Assembly: GCF_030272615.1 (NCBI RefSeq)
Contig: NC_081415.1
Span: forward strand, 192,104,270 to 192,168,269
Source: Cryptomeria japonica
Lineage: Eukaryota; Streptophyta; Pinopsida; Cupressales; Cupressaceae
Direction: 5' to 3'
Length of the DNA stretch: 64,000 nucleotides
The notes under the pieces were generated by a model, which saw only the letters and a list, made by a program, of their open reading frames with translations, was not told where the DNA came from and ran no database searches. Position 1 is the stretch's first letter. Each line of letters begins with the position of its first letter. Of this stretch, positions 1 to 11,700 are shown piece after piece. The translations under genes were made by a program, and so were the position numbers.

Positions 1-1440
1 CAACATGCAAACATGTTATTGGTTAAAAAAAAATGATTTCTTGGGTGTTCGATTCATGTCAGGTTCACCAAATGATGCTCTGCAAAATGGACAAGGTTAG
101 TCTGAGATAGATAACACACACACAAGAAATCGTTAGTGTTAATCAATCAAAAACTAATCTAAACAGGCATATCAAAAGAGATACTAAAAACATAAAAGCA
201 TATTTAACTAAAGAAGCAAATATGATGAGACATCTCCAAATACCTCCTAACATGCTCTCAGCTTCTTCTCCTTTGTTCCTCTCCTCTCCAAGTTCCAAAA
301 TAGTGTAGCTCTCAGCAACTTTTTGCACTATGGATGCTTATGGATGATTGAGATTTGAGTATTTTGCTCCAAATGTAAAATGAAAAGCTAAAATACTAGA
401 TGCTATTGAAAATGATTGATCTTAACTAAAATAACAGAGATATTAGTTTGCTATGCTAAATGCTCTCTAAAATGCCTATAGGTTAAATGCATACAAGTTT
501 TCAGGATCTGGATTATGAAGAAATGGGCTCTATTTATAGGAAAAATGGAGCAATGGATGGTTGAGATTGAGTAATCTCAACAAGGGTCAGGATTAAATGA
601 TTTCAAATCCATGTGAGGGCTTTCAACCCAATCCTAGGATGACAAGTGTCAATGTGAGATAGGTTGAGAGGAAAGGGTATAAGCATTAAATGCTTGACAT
701 GACTTTGGGAGTTAAGGTCAAGGTTAATTAAATGAATAAAATCTTTATTCAAAGAATAAAGCTTTTATCCAATAGATAAATTCTTGTGCAAAGGCAAGAG
801 GGATAAATATGGTCAAAGTAATAAATGCTTGGGGGGACAAGTTTGAAATAACCATAAATGGTTATGTAAGAGCCATTAATAGTCATGTAAGAGCCATTAG
901 TGGTCTTTGAAGACTTTAGAGGTTAAGTTGTTTGAACACACAAAGCATTAAATGCTTTTCAAAGACTTTTGAAGTCTTTGAGAAGTGACTCCATTTTGCT
1001 TAGGAATGTGACAATAATTAGGGGATGGATTAGGCTAATTAGGAAGGGGTTAGAAGAATCTAGAAGGGGATTAGATTTTGCAGTTGGATTTGGTGGGTGA
1101 GGGAAAATAGGATTTTTATTTAAAATAAAATTAGTTTATTTCAATAAATGTGTGCAAGTTGCATTTGTAGGAAAATGCAAGTGGGGGGGGGGGGGGTTTA
1201 AATGATTTAAATAAATGTTAATTTATTTAAAAGAGGAAAAGGGGGATTTAATTAAATAAATAGATTTTATTCATTTAATTGATTGTGAATTTGGTATAGT
1301 GAATTAATTAAAATAAATTGAATAATTTATTTAATTAATAGGAGAATTTTTGAAGATAAATTAATTAAATATTAATTTAATTAACTGATGGCTAGTGGAT
1401 TTTTAATTAAATATATAGCAAATATTCATTTAATTAAACT
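1..1440 (+). repeat. Unclassified dispersed repeat, inverted relative of 12641-13950
   Basis: On the reverse complement this stretch aligns block by block with 12641-13950: a tatttataggGAAAA block, 'caatggatggt..agatt', 'aagcattaaatgctt', 'gaagtgact', 'ttaggctaatt' and 'agaagaatctagaaggg' occur in the same order. No coding frame is credible; a 61-codon frame at 143-328 (minus) is unsupported. The 3' end (about 1140-1440) is very AT-rich with repeated attaattaa words. It stops where copy A of the TIR transposon begins. It could be an LTR or UTR of a retroelement, but I see no termini, primer site or polypurine tract, so the class is open. Confidence 0.6.
1183..1196 (+). repeat. Poly-G homopolymer of 14
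   Basis: An uninterrupted run of 14 G in AT-rich sequence. A length error in sequencing or assembly is likely at such a run. Confidence 0.9.
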
Positions 1441-1522
1441 GGACAGATTTATGTGACTACAAGAACAATTCGTCAACGATTTATATAAAATTCTCAAAAT
1501 CATTCTACTCTGAACCATAGAA

Positions 1523-4447
1523 TCAATGAAGTGAGCCTTTAGGATCAAGTCTAACCTTTATTGTTTCAAGTATTGCCTCGTGGTCAGATTCATGAACTTT
1601 GCATAAAATCTTGTTATGAGGTCTACCATGATACTTCATCAAATGAATATGTGTTGCAACAACAAGGTTAGAGAAATGAAGAATATGTCTGTGTGTTTCA
1701 AAGTCCTCGAACAACCAAACATCAGAATTCTTGATAGGGTATCTCCGAAGCCATGTTCCTATAATGACAACAGACCATATTGGGTACTCAATACCCTCTT
1801 CGTCAATGATTGTGGTTGACAATTTTCTTTTAGGTTCAACACAACGACACAAATAGTAATCTGTTCCTTCTTCATTGTTCTCTTCTGCAACAACTGCATA
1901 CACATGACCTGCATTTTATAAAGTGTTAATTAATACCAAAAATAAAGTATGATGTACAACAAAATGAACCAAAAAGAATACTTGCAAAAAAATTAACTCA
2001 AAAAATCACCTGAATCCACTAGGTCGGATACATGGTCAAAATCCACTGATGTCTCTATTTGGCTCAATTGTAGTGCTTTGGGAATTTGATATGAATCAAT
2101 GGGAACCAACGGTCTACAAGACCATTTGTCAACCCACTCTTGTGATTCACATTCTTCCCACAAACAATACATGCATGAAGAGCAAAAACATACCATTTGT
2201 CTCGTATAAATTACCAGTGAACTTGAATTTGAACTCATAAATGAGTGCATGTCATTTGATCCTGCAACTGTACAACAATCTAGATAGTTTTCAATGTTAG
2301 ATTCAGTGATCAACCAAAAATATCTACGAACCAATGACGTACCTGGATTACTTGGACCCATCATAGACTTACACCATCGCACAATTGTTTCTGCATTTAT
2401 CAACTCAGCACCACCTTCGTAGTTCAATTATACCCTAGCTAGGGCTCTTTTCACACATGCTCCAAAAATGTTGTACAACGCTTGTCACATGCATCCTTGT
2501 CAACCAATAAAACATCCTTGCATTCTTGAATTGCACGGTGCAATTATCTGACCATATTAAGTGTTGGTTGTATCATATGTTCCTTTCCCTTAAACTATCA
2601 TAGAAAACTTTAAATCATCCTTTTATAAACTTCGATGAATGAGTATGATCATCACTTATGTAGAAGTGATACTCTCTTACAACCTTTCTATCCTCCTCTG
2701 TGCTATCATATGCATGCACGAATGCTATGTGTACAAAAATAGAAAATCATGTAGAGTGATAATACATGGATTGCACTTCATTTTGAGGTTGTAGTGCATA
2801 ATTTTCAGCGAAATCAATGATAGAGACAATGGTGCCAAGAGGAAATGTTTCCTTACATAACTTGAATTGCTCATCTAAGCATCGAGCTCTATGTGTATGC
2901 ATTATGTACTCATAAACTAGTTTCTCTTGAAACATTTTCATAAATTGAGCTACACATATATCATTTTTCACTAGCTCACATCTCTTCAAATCTTTTCCAT
3001 CTTTAACTCCATATGTGACTGTCTTGTATTTTCTGAAAGAAACTAGTTTCTTACCAATTTCATGTGTGCTCTCCAAATGTACGCATCTTGGTAAATGTTG
3101 GAAACCACCACATATAGAACAAGAACCTTCCAAACAAGGCATCTTATAATAAATGCAACCATCATGTCTATTACATAGCACACTTGAAATAAATTATCTT
3201 ACCAACTTAGGAGATGCTTGTATATTACATTCCTGCAAAACATCGTTAGTGTGCAAAGTAGAACAAATATGACGAAAAATATTATAATGCATGGAAAATT
3301 CAATATGCATCCTACAACAACACATGGTGCGTACATGATTAATCTTAATATAAAAAGGTTTTGCCATTTCAAAAAATCTTTGAGAAATTCTTATTTGAGG
3401 AAACTTTTGAAGGAATCTTTCATAAAATTTAGTTTGAGTCATATCCAAATAGTGTTTGGCATTTGGCTCATGATTTTTAGACCCAATTCGCCTTCTAACA
3501 ACATCTCTTTGGTTGGGCGATACTCTTGTGTTGTCATGCCAAAAATTTTCAATTAATGTTTTTAGTGCATCAACAATAACCTTGTCTTTGCATGGTAGTC
3601 TACCCGAGAATGCCCAAAGAGAATTATTGTTAGGTTCCTCTATTTGTTCCCGCCTCTTTAATGCTTTACTTAATGTTGTTCTACTAACGTTTAATGACTT
3701 ACTTGTTTTTCTTATCAATTGATCTTTTTTAATTTTCTTGCTCATTATTGTTGATGTAATGACACGTCGAGTAGCATTAGAATCTTTACTACATGATTTT
3801 GAACTAATAGATTGATATGCATCAAATAGATTTCTGACAATAGTTCTTTCATTGTTACTTTTAGATGATCTTAGGCCTAGAATTTTCATTGTCTCTCTAA
3901 AATTCAATTTTTTAATCATTTGAACAATTAATTGACATCTTGCGGTTTGATTTAAGTTTTTAAAATAGTTTTGCCATATTCTCTTAACCATTCTCCTACA
4001 AGTTCATTCATTCATTTTATTGGGCATTGACTTTAATATATTCTCATCAATGTCAATTAGATACTTTGGTTTCCTACAAATGATTCTAGGAGGTGTTAAC
4101 ATCGATGCATTATGTACATTCAATTCATCAAGTAGAGAAGGTGTAATATGTTCATCATTCAATTGATTATTCAATGCGGTATCTTCTTCAATTGCATTAG
4201 GTTCAAACGATAAATTATCTAATGTTTCTTCTTCAATTGCATTAGGTTCAAACGGTAAATTATCAAATGTTTTTTCTTCAATTGCATTAGGTGCATTATA
4301 TTCATTTGGTAAATCAAATTGAGATGTTGAGGATGACATACCTTATTCTCCCATTGTTCTTATGTCACACAATTTCTTTATATGCTGCCTTTGTCTTTCC
4401 TTTTGAGCCTCTCGTTGTTCCATCGTTCCTCTCTTGTTCTTTCCCAT
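1523..4447 (-). pseudogene. DDE-type transposase pseudogene, copy A
   Basis: The start is taken at 4447 (ATG, protein MGKNK...), matching copy B at 34865. Order on the minus strand: a basic, Gln-rich N-terminus; an acidic linker with three copies of an EPNAIEEETLDNLS-type 15-residue repeat (4140-4300); helix-turn-helix-like segments (about 3600-3990); a Cys/His-rich part (CNRHDGC..CLEGSCSICGG, about 3100-3180); DFAENY (about 2800); WSDNC; then a C-terminal exon 1523-1903 joined by an intron of about 100 bp. In-frame stops and shifts break it. A deletion of about 47 bp at 2458-2464 removes the EAGHGKGEHDG motif that copy B still shows, so the presumed third catalytic residue is gone. DDE assignment is by motif only. 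Confidence 0.75.
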
Positions 4448-4759
4448 GGTTGATATCGGCTGACCTAAATAGAATCATATTACATATATATGTAAACAAA
4501 AGTTCATAAATAGACAAATAACCATAAATATGCATCTTATCACTATTTTTTGAAATCAAACTATTAAACAATCACAATTCAATCATTTGAAACCATGCAA
4601 AAACAAAAAACTAATAAAAACAACAATTCAATAATTTGAAATCATGCAAAAACATAAAATTCACTTACTTTTATGTATACAACAGTGATAGAAGTGCAGA
4701 CACAGTTTCAGTAGGGCCTTCAACGACCTCAAAAACTTCTTTTGAGGCTGTTGAGGCTC

Positions 4760-4992
4760 TTGGGCAACTAAAAATATGTCTATAAACTGCGTACGCACTA
4801 CATTAATAACTGCGTACGCGCTGTTAGACCATAAAATGTTGACAAGCCCAACGATATTCTTTTTTCCCATTCTGGACTGATAAGTAGAGTGTACGCGCTA
4901 CTAAGCCTAAAAAATGTTATCGCAGGGTAACGAATAATGGGAATAGTACCCCGTATGTGCTTATGAGTAATAAGTACCGCGTACGCGCTCCT
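4760..4992. repeat. GCGTACGC-type palindrome cluster (copy A, transposase side)
   Basis: Several copies of a CG-rich palindromic word in AT-rich DNA: ctgcgtacgcac, ctgcgtacgcgctg, gtgtacgcgctac, ccgtatgtgctt, ccgcgtacgcgctcc. The variants differ mostly by C-to-T or G-to-A at CpG, as expected of methylated decaying sites. The cluster sits just upstream of the transposase start. A role as transposase-binding or promoter sites is inference. Confidence 0.7.
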
Positions 4993-5065
4993 TTGCCTTA
5001 AAAAAGTTATGGCAGGGCAGTGAAATAATAGTTTCAGTACCTCATATGCACTATTGGTAGTAGAA

Positions 5066-5073
5066 AAGATTTG

Positions 5074-5146
<73 letters not shown>

Positions 5147-5351
5147 GGGGGATGGTGGGAGAGAAGAAGGGGTATGGAGGAAGGAAGAGGGAGAAGGAGA
5201 GGGAGAGAGAGAGGGAGAGGGAGAGAGAGAGGGAAGGAGTTAGAGGGAGAGAGAGAGAGAGGGGGGAGGGAAGATAAGAGAGGGAGATAGGTAGTGGGAG
5301 GGAGAGAGGGAGAGAGGGAGATAGAGAGAGAGGGAGAGAGAGGGAGAAGGG

Positions 5352-5414
<63 letters not shown>

Positions 5415-5495
5415 AGGTAGAGAGAGGGAGAGAGGTAGAGGGAGGGAGAGAGGGAGAGAAGAGGGGGGAGGGCGGGAGAGAAGAGGGGGGAGGGC

Positions 5496-5558
<63 letters not shown>

Positions 5559-5563
5559 AGGGA

Positions 5564-5632
<69 letters not shown>
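5066..5632 (+). repeat. Long (GA)n purine tract, about 570 bp
   Basis: The plus strand is almost purely purine for more than 500 bases: long perfect (GA)n runs broken by GGGAGG, GAAGGGG and rare T or C. The counterpart in copy B is the pyrimidine tract at 33535-34268. Open frames through it (Glu-Arg repeats) are composition artefacts. Confidence 0.95.
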
Positions 5633-5634
<2 letters not shown>

Positions 5635-6735
5635 TTGACCTAACCCTAAGAGTACTACCTAAGTTCTAAAATATATGATGCTATTAAATTTGCAAGGTTA
5701 TAAGACTGATCTCAATTGTGACTATAGGAATTAGACACTTGATTTCTTTCATGGGTATGTACCGTTTGAAGCTGTTTGACAAGTGATGATCATCATATAC
5801 TACCACTTCCATGCATACAACAAACTTTAATTTCTTTAGGTGATAGGCGTTGTGTAACAACATGGGAACTCTCGCATACCCACCACTATCATTCTACAGG
5901 ACATCATCTGTGTTACTCTCCCTTTTTCTCCTCCTACCTGTTGTTTCCTTCTGAAAAACATATTGTAGGTACTTTGACTCATCATGTTGCTTTGTTGACA
6001 CTATTTTCCACATGTGCTCTGCTCATTAAAAACACATTCGAGAAGAATATTGCTATAGGTTTCCTTGTTTGTCACGGTAATACACCAGTGGTTCAATTTC
6101 AAACCCTATTCCTCCTATTCAATATACACACACAAATCCATCAGTCATTGAGACTCCAAGTGAACAAACAATGAGGCTTCGCTAAAAAGCAAGTGTAAGA
6201 GCTTGACCCAACCCTAAGAGTACTGCCTAAGTTCTAAAACATATGATGCTATTAAATTTGCAAGGTTATAAGATTGATCTCGATTGTGACTATAGGAATT
6301 ACACACTTGATTTCTTTCATGGGAATGTACCGTTCCAAGCTATTTGACAAGTGATGATCATCATATACTACCACTGCCATGCATACAACAAACTTTAATT
6401 TCTTTAGGTGACAGGCGTTGTGTAACAACATGGGAACTCTTGCATACCCACCACTATTATTCTACATGACATCATTTGTGTTACTCTCTCTCTTTCTCTT
6501 CCTACCTATTGTTTCCTTCTAAAAAACATATTGTAGGTACTCTGACTCATCATGTTGCTTTGTTGACACTAATTTCCAAATTTTCTCTGCTCATTAAAAA
6601 CACATTTGAGAAGAATATTGCTACAGGTTTCCTTGTTTGTCACGGTAATACATCTGTGGTTCAATTTCAAACCCTATTCCTCTTATTCAATATACACACA
6701 CAAATCCATCAGTCAATTTTTTTAGGAGAGGATAC
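5631..6735. repeat. Two tandem units of about 568 bp inside copy A
   Basis: Unit 1 starts at gagcttgacc (5631). Unit 2 starts at the same word at 6199 and runs to about 6720, giving a period of 568 bp. The units are closely similar throughout. Copy B has one unit in the opposite direction (31740-32260). Unit 1 holds an open frame at 5776-6174 (plus) of 132 codons, and copy B holds the equivalent at 31740-32108 (minus) of 122 codons. Unit 2 has one stop in the same frame (after HHYYST) and a shorter remainder at 6476-6739. The frame lies opposite to the transposase. No family is recognised; it may be fortuitous. Confidence 0.85.
5776..6174 (+). CDS. Small ORF of unknown function shared by repeat units
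   Basis: 132 codons starting MTSDDHHILPLPC and ending SLRLQVNKQ. It has a His-rich stretch (ELSHTHHYHSTGHH, about residues 33-46) followed by hydrophobic segments, one of which could span a membrane (HHVALLTLFSTCALLI). The copy B equivalent (31740-32108, minus) keeps the same frame with scattered substitutions, and unit 2 in copy A keeps it apart from one stop. I do not recognise it. Shared open frames in young duplicates are weak evidence of selection. Direction is opposite to the transposase. Confidence 0.2.
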   Translation: MTSDDHHILPLPCIQQTLISLGDRRCVTTWELSHTHHYHSTGHHLCYSPFFSSYLLFPSEKHIVGTLTHHVALLTLFSTCALLIKNTFEKNIAIGFLVCHGNTPVVQFQTLFLLFNIHTQIHQSLRLQVNKQ

Positions 6736-6837
6736 ATGATAAAAATCAAAGAGGAAGTTGGAGACAAGAAATAAATTCACTTACTTCTATAGAAGTGCAG
6801 ACACAGTTGTAGTGGGGTATGGAGGGAGGGAGGGAGA

Positions 6838-6878
6838 GAAGAAGAGAAAGAGGGATGGGGTATGGAGGAAGGGAGAAG

Positions 6879-6942
<64 letters not shown>
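6838..6942 (+). repeat. Second (GA)n tract of copy A
   Basis: Purine-rich GAAGAGAAAGAGG sequence leading into an uninterrupted (GA)n run of about 60 bases. The equivalent in copy B is the (CT)n at 31396-31445 with its pyrimidine-rich continuation to 31640. Confidence 0.95.
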
Positions 6943-6943
<1 letters not shown>

Positions 6944-6984
6944 GCACCATGTATGCGTTTGAGAGGGGGAGACAATACACTTAC

Positions 6985-7135
6985 ATGTGTATATATATGT
7001 TTAATATATTATATATATACATATATTATATGTATATAAACATATTATATATACAATATCATATTATACACATATTATTTATTACATAGATTATATGTAT
7101 ATACACATTATATACAGAATATCTTATTATACAAT
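6985..7135. repeat. AT-rich alternating block (tatata/catatat)
   Basis: Runs of TA, ATATAC and TATGTA forming many short self-complementary words. The counterpart in copy B is 31140-31345. No gene. Confidence 0.85.
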
Positions 7136-7267
7136 AGTGCGTACGCACTGTTTATAATAATGGTAGCGTGTACGTGCTGCTTATAGGGAAACAAGCACGT
7201 ATGCGTTGCTTACACTATAAGTACCCCCGTACGTGCTTTTCAAACCATAAGTACGCCATACGCGCTT
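7136..7267. repeat. GCGTACGC-type palindrome cluster (copy A, TIR side)
   Basis: At least five spaced words: gtgcgtacgcac, gcgtgtacgtgctgc, gcacgtatgcgttgc, cccgtacgtgctt, cgccatacgcgctt. Most are followed by a 'tactta..' or 'cttata..' spacer. The counterpart in copy B is 31067-31140. A subterminal binding-site array for the transposase is a reasonable inference, as known for other large DNA transposons. Confidence 0.7.
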
Positions 7268-8111
7268 TTGACTGTTTAGGCTTGGAAATAAGCCTGAATG
7301 ACAAAGCTACTATTTGGAAGTTTTATTTCCCTCCATTTCTCTCATTTTTGACGTGTTTTATTTTATCAACTTGGTTTATCAACTTTGTCATCATCAGGTT
7401 TACACTTCATAAAGTGGGTATTTCTAAAACTGCCACCATATTTTCACCCATCTTCTGAGCTTTCTAACCATATAATTTTTTTTCAATTTGAACAACAATA
7501 ACATATTATTATTGAATTTCTTTTACCAGTGTCTCCATAGTTCTCACAGACATAGGTGCACCATTTTTTGAATAACTTTTTATATACTTACCCAAATTTA
7601 AAAAACTTTATATATTATTGTAGTGCACTTGATTCTTTACAATTTTAAAAAAATAAAATTATATTTTTAATTTGTTTAGTGCAACTTATGCTTCACGCAT
7701 GAACAAGTACCTAATTTTCAGGATGTGCTCGATTGGAAAAATCATAAAAAAAAAATACTCAACAAAAATTACAAAAAAATACACATCTTCTAGTGCTTAC
7801 TCTTTACTATCTTTCTTCCAAAGGATTTGTCAAATTACTAAATCTAACTATGACTTTTTTGATGCGCACGTCAGGCACTATGTTATGTTTTTAAGAGAAA
7901 ATTAGGGTCAGTTTTTCGTGCGCGAAGGATTTGACCCCCTTAATCTTATCCAGTTTTGAAAAAATTTAGTAGTTTGGAAACTAGATTCAGAGTACTACAA
8001 TATTTGTTGTTTGATTATCTTCATATCTTGAGTGGATGACTTTCAAATTTTGCCTCCAAGTTCAAGTTCACCTGATTTCAGAAAAAAAGTGTCCACTTAT
8101 ACCCCACTTTT
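7268..8111. other. Subterminal non-coding part of copy A
   Basis: AT-rich sequence colinear on the opposite strand with 30217-31060, including 'gtgcgcgaaggatttgacccccttaatcttatcc'-like and 'gatgcgcacgtca'-like blocks. Frames here are short and unsupported. Confidence 0.7.
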
Positions 8112-8136
8112 TGACCACCATCTTTGTGCACTTACC
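8112..8136 (-). repeat. Terminal inverted repeat of copy A
   Basis: The reverse complement begins GGTAAGTGCACAAAGATGG and continues TGGTCA: identical over 25 bases to 30192-30216 and one base different from the reverse complement of 43509-43533. A short AGTGGAC block follows inside all three ends. Confidence 0.9.
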
Positions 8137-8473
8137 CCTATACAATTTATCATGCCTTATGTCGGCTTACAATGATAATTACAATATCAAATTACATGTC
8201 AACTAGATAACATAAATACATGAATATCAAAATCAATTGCCGATGTCAGATCCAAGAGATGTCAACCTCCAATACCGATAACCATATTGATTTCATGTCG
8301 ACCTCCATTGCCGGTAACTAAAGAAATCCTTCTGTCCTGCCGGTGATGGTGTTGGTGCCAGTGAAGTGCCCGATGTTACACAATTGGACCAAAACGTGAA
8401 GGCGGAACATAATACCATGTTTCCATCAATGAAAACATAGAGAAACCAACCAATTGAGTGTCAATTGCTAACA
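8137..8473 (-). mobile_element. Truncated 3' LTR of the pol-less retroelement
   Basis: On the minus strand it starts TGTTAGCAATTGACACTC at 8473, directly after a polypurine tract, and is cut at 8137 by the TIR of copy A. A close relative starts TGTTGGCAATTGACACTC within 26185-26660. The TG start next to a polypurine tract supports an LTR; the CA end is missing. Confidence 0.75.
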
Positions 8474-8488
8474 ATCTCCCCCTTTGGC
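8474..8488 (-). other. Polypurine tract of the 8.1-12.6 kb retroelement
   Basis: The minus strand reads ccaaagggggagat immediately before the LTR start, the usual plus-strand primer position. Further GGGGGA words on the minus strand lie at about 8560, 8625 and 8685, a pattern also present in the fragment at 26.3-26.5 kb. Confidence 0.7.
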
Positions 8489-8765
8489 ATTGATGGAAAC
8501 ACTCACGTGAAAAAAAAAAGGTCAAGGTTTCATCTGCCGGTTTCATCCTGCCTACTCCCCCGAGCTGAATATTCATTAATGTAAAATACTCCATACTCCC
8601 ATATCTCCATATCTATAACTCCCATATATCCCCCTAATGTATATATGTCCTTCTATTCTTTTTTCACATCTATATCACTCCCCCTTTGACATCAATGCCA
8701 TAAAAAATTCCGAAAATAATGTCATAGATATAAAAACTGTACAATGAATATCCCCAAAATATCTT

Positions 8766-11700
8766 ACTGGAGCTTAACAAATTTCAAAATTTCTAGATAA
8801 TCCTTCTCCAATAGCTCAAGATAGGTGTCCCAACCAGTTTTGAACATGCTGGAAATAGATACAAGACCACTTAGTATATGTGCAAATGACTCTTTCTCAT
8901 TTACCTCTGCTGGTGTGGGCTTTCTCACCATATCCCTACATTATTTCTTATGTACATTGGGTGAATCCAACCGGGGACTCACCAAGCCTCTCAGACTTCT
9001 GGCTCTTCTTATAATTTTGTCCCTTTCCTTCTCAAGAGTAGAAATTTGGTTTTCCAGAATCAAAATTTGACCATCAATGAATGTAGTCAATGAAGTTAAT
9101 CTGTCAAAAGAATTAGCTATATTTTCAATTTTCTCCTGAAGTTCTTTTATCTTTTTATCCACATTTGCTATAAGTATATCAGTGTTACAACACACCTTAT
9201 AAATATTTGTACATTTATTTAAAGAATTATCTATCAGTTTTAGCTTCTCATCAATCTTTTTCTTTTCAGATTTAGTCACCTGATCAAAAAGAAACTCTCT
9301 TAGCTTGAGTGAACCTCTCCAATGCTTGCTGGTTTTAAATCTACTATAAGGATTGAAAATCCTTTGAAATATGCTCAGTAATTATTTTAAGCTTGTCGGA
9401 TGGGCTCGCTTCATTTTCAATCTTGCACTCTGAGACTAGTCTGTGTAAAACAACGATTGATTGATCAATAATCCCTTTATCTCTAGATCCCTCCTTCATT
9501 AATTTTTGTGCTACCATCATCATGAGTTCAATAGGACTCATCTCTGTTATGTTCTTCTTTTCAACCTGTGAGGTGTCAATTGACAACAATGATGGACCAA
9601 CTACTGCTTCCCTGCCAGTTTCCTATTTCTTCTCCTCTATTGATTTGTCCTTTATGACTTACTCATTTGCACCGGTGGCTTCGCCACTTGGTGTAGTCTG
9701 TGTAACTACCGGTTCATCTGTAGGAACTGCAACCTCAACCTGTACATTTGTATCCAGAGGACTGTTATCCTCAATATTAGTATCATGTACATCATTAACT
9801 TGTTCACTCTTTGTATTAACTGGCATTTCAATATTTGTCTATACATCTGTATCAACCGGTGGCTTGATTTCCACTATCTTAATGTTTTTCAAAACCAAGG
9901 GTGAAGTACCCATAATCCCCTTTCCTTTTCCTTCAATCGAGGTGTCTACAATGTCTGTCTTAGATTCTAGTGAAGTAAAGAATCCTTTGTTTTCTCCAAA
10001 TAATTTAACCCATGCTTTTTGAGTCTCCTTTATTATCTCATTTACCCTTCCTACAATCAGACTAGTTATTCTATGTTTGCTATTACAGACTTTTCTATCT
10101 ACCACCACAAGTGTCCTTTCCATTTCCTCTGGAGCAATAGTGACACAAACAATTAATAACTCTTGAATCTTAATATGTTTGTCTTCTTGCATAGCTAACA
10201 GTATTCTAACATCTAACATATTATACAATTCTTCTGGTATTTGAGTTTCAATTTCTATTAAGGCTTTCTTATAAATATCCAAATATAATAAGACTAATTC
10301 CTCTACCTCTCTTTGTTCATCATCCTCTAATTTTTCATAATAGAACTGTACATTCTTTAACATTCCATCCTTAGTGATTTCATCTACTAACTTTGCACAA
10401 GTTTTAGGTGGAATGATATTCACATTACCAGATTGAATAGCTGTATCAATGCCACTCTTCTTCTTCCTCTTTGTAGTACCAGATGCAGCTGAAGACATTG
10501 CCTTTTGTGCTTGCTTCTATGCCGGTATTTTGAATGTAACCTTCCTAACTGGTTGCATTTTATCTTCAACCTTTGTTTCCTATGTTTTCTTTCTTACAAC
10601 CCTCTTGAATGCCAATGGTGTGTCATCCTCAGATTCAGACTCTGCAGTAATAGGTGCAATGTGTACTTTTGGATTCTTCCTTTTCCTGCCTTTCTCTGGG
10701 ACAACATCAATTAATGCTTTGATGTCCTGTGAGACCTTCTTAACAAATTTGCTGGCCTTTCCTTCTTCTCTCTCTTCTTCTGGTTGAACTCTGTTTCAAC
10801 CTCATGTGATTTTTGCTTTGCAGTACCACATGGCTTCTCTGCCTCATCAATAGGTGCATCAATCAACATTTTTACATAGGCATCAAGGATTTGTGCATCC
10901 ACCTCATAGCCCATTTATTCAGTCCAAATCTTTTAGGGCTTAACCGCTTCCATAAGTGTTTCATCCTTCTTCACCATAAAGCATATGTCAGTTGAATATT
11001 TTTCTACAATATGCTTAGGAACCCTTACCCTAGACTTCATAGATTTCTTGAATGCTTTGAAATATCCCCATACCTTATCATCTCTCTGACTTCCTAAATA
11101 AGGAATTGACTGTTTCAATTGTCTTCCTATCAGGATGCTAGATACCCATTGCCTTTTACCAAAACTGGGTGTATCATTTATGAAATATAACATCAAGCAA
11201 ACTATCAAGTTGCCATACTAGAAGGTTCCCTTCTTTTCTCCCTTAATCTTTCCTAGGTTTATTAAGAACTCATCTAATATCCAACCGCATAGATCCAATT
11301 TCACATCCCCTCTCATCATTTTGTATGTAGCTAAAATGCATGAACTAGAAACAGAATTCAGTTGGTTTGACTGAGTTACCTTATACCCAATGATCATGCT
11401 GTCAAATCTGATGTCCGTGTCGGTAATAGTGCTCACTCTCATAGATCTTCTGTCAGATGTCGCACCGGTGATTTTGTTCACGCAATCATTCGAAACCTTC
11501 TTATCTGGATGTTTCCCAACTGATGGTAAACTAGTGATTGCCCGTATGACTTCCTTGGTGATCTTGTAAGGTCTATCTAACCATATAAATTCCCCATGTA
11601 CTCTGCTCAAAACATACCTAATTATCTCATCTTCAAATTCTGGAATGTCCAGAATGCCAGTAAACCCTAAGTCTTCAATGTGTTTGTATGCCAGTTTGAT

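Larger units (their letters stand above)
1464..8136 (-). mobile_element. TIR DNA transposon, copy A (truncated, one TIR left)
   Basis: Read on the minus strand this begins at 8136 with GGTAAGTGCACAAAGATGG..., the same terminus found at 30192. It runs colinear with 30192-37850: palindrome cluster, AT-rich block, (CT)n, repeat unit (here two tandem copies), long pyrimidine block, palindrome cluster, transposase. Homology with copy B stops near 1464, just past the transposase, where an unrelated repeat begins. The distal half (359-bp array, second gene, second TIR) is therefore missing. The TIR end sits inside an LTR of another element (8137-8473). The transposase is broken, so the copy is inactive. 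Confidence 0.85.

Noticed and set aside
5640-5655. Telomere-like ctaaccctaag words at 5640, 6205 and 32235
   Set aside because: Single isolated words in a repeat unit, not an array.
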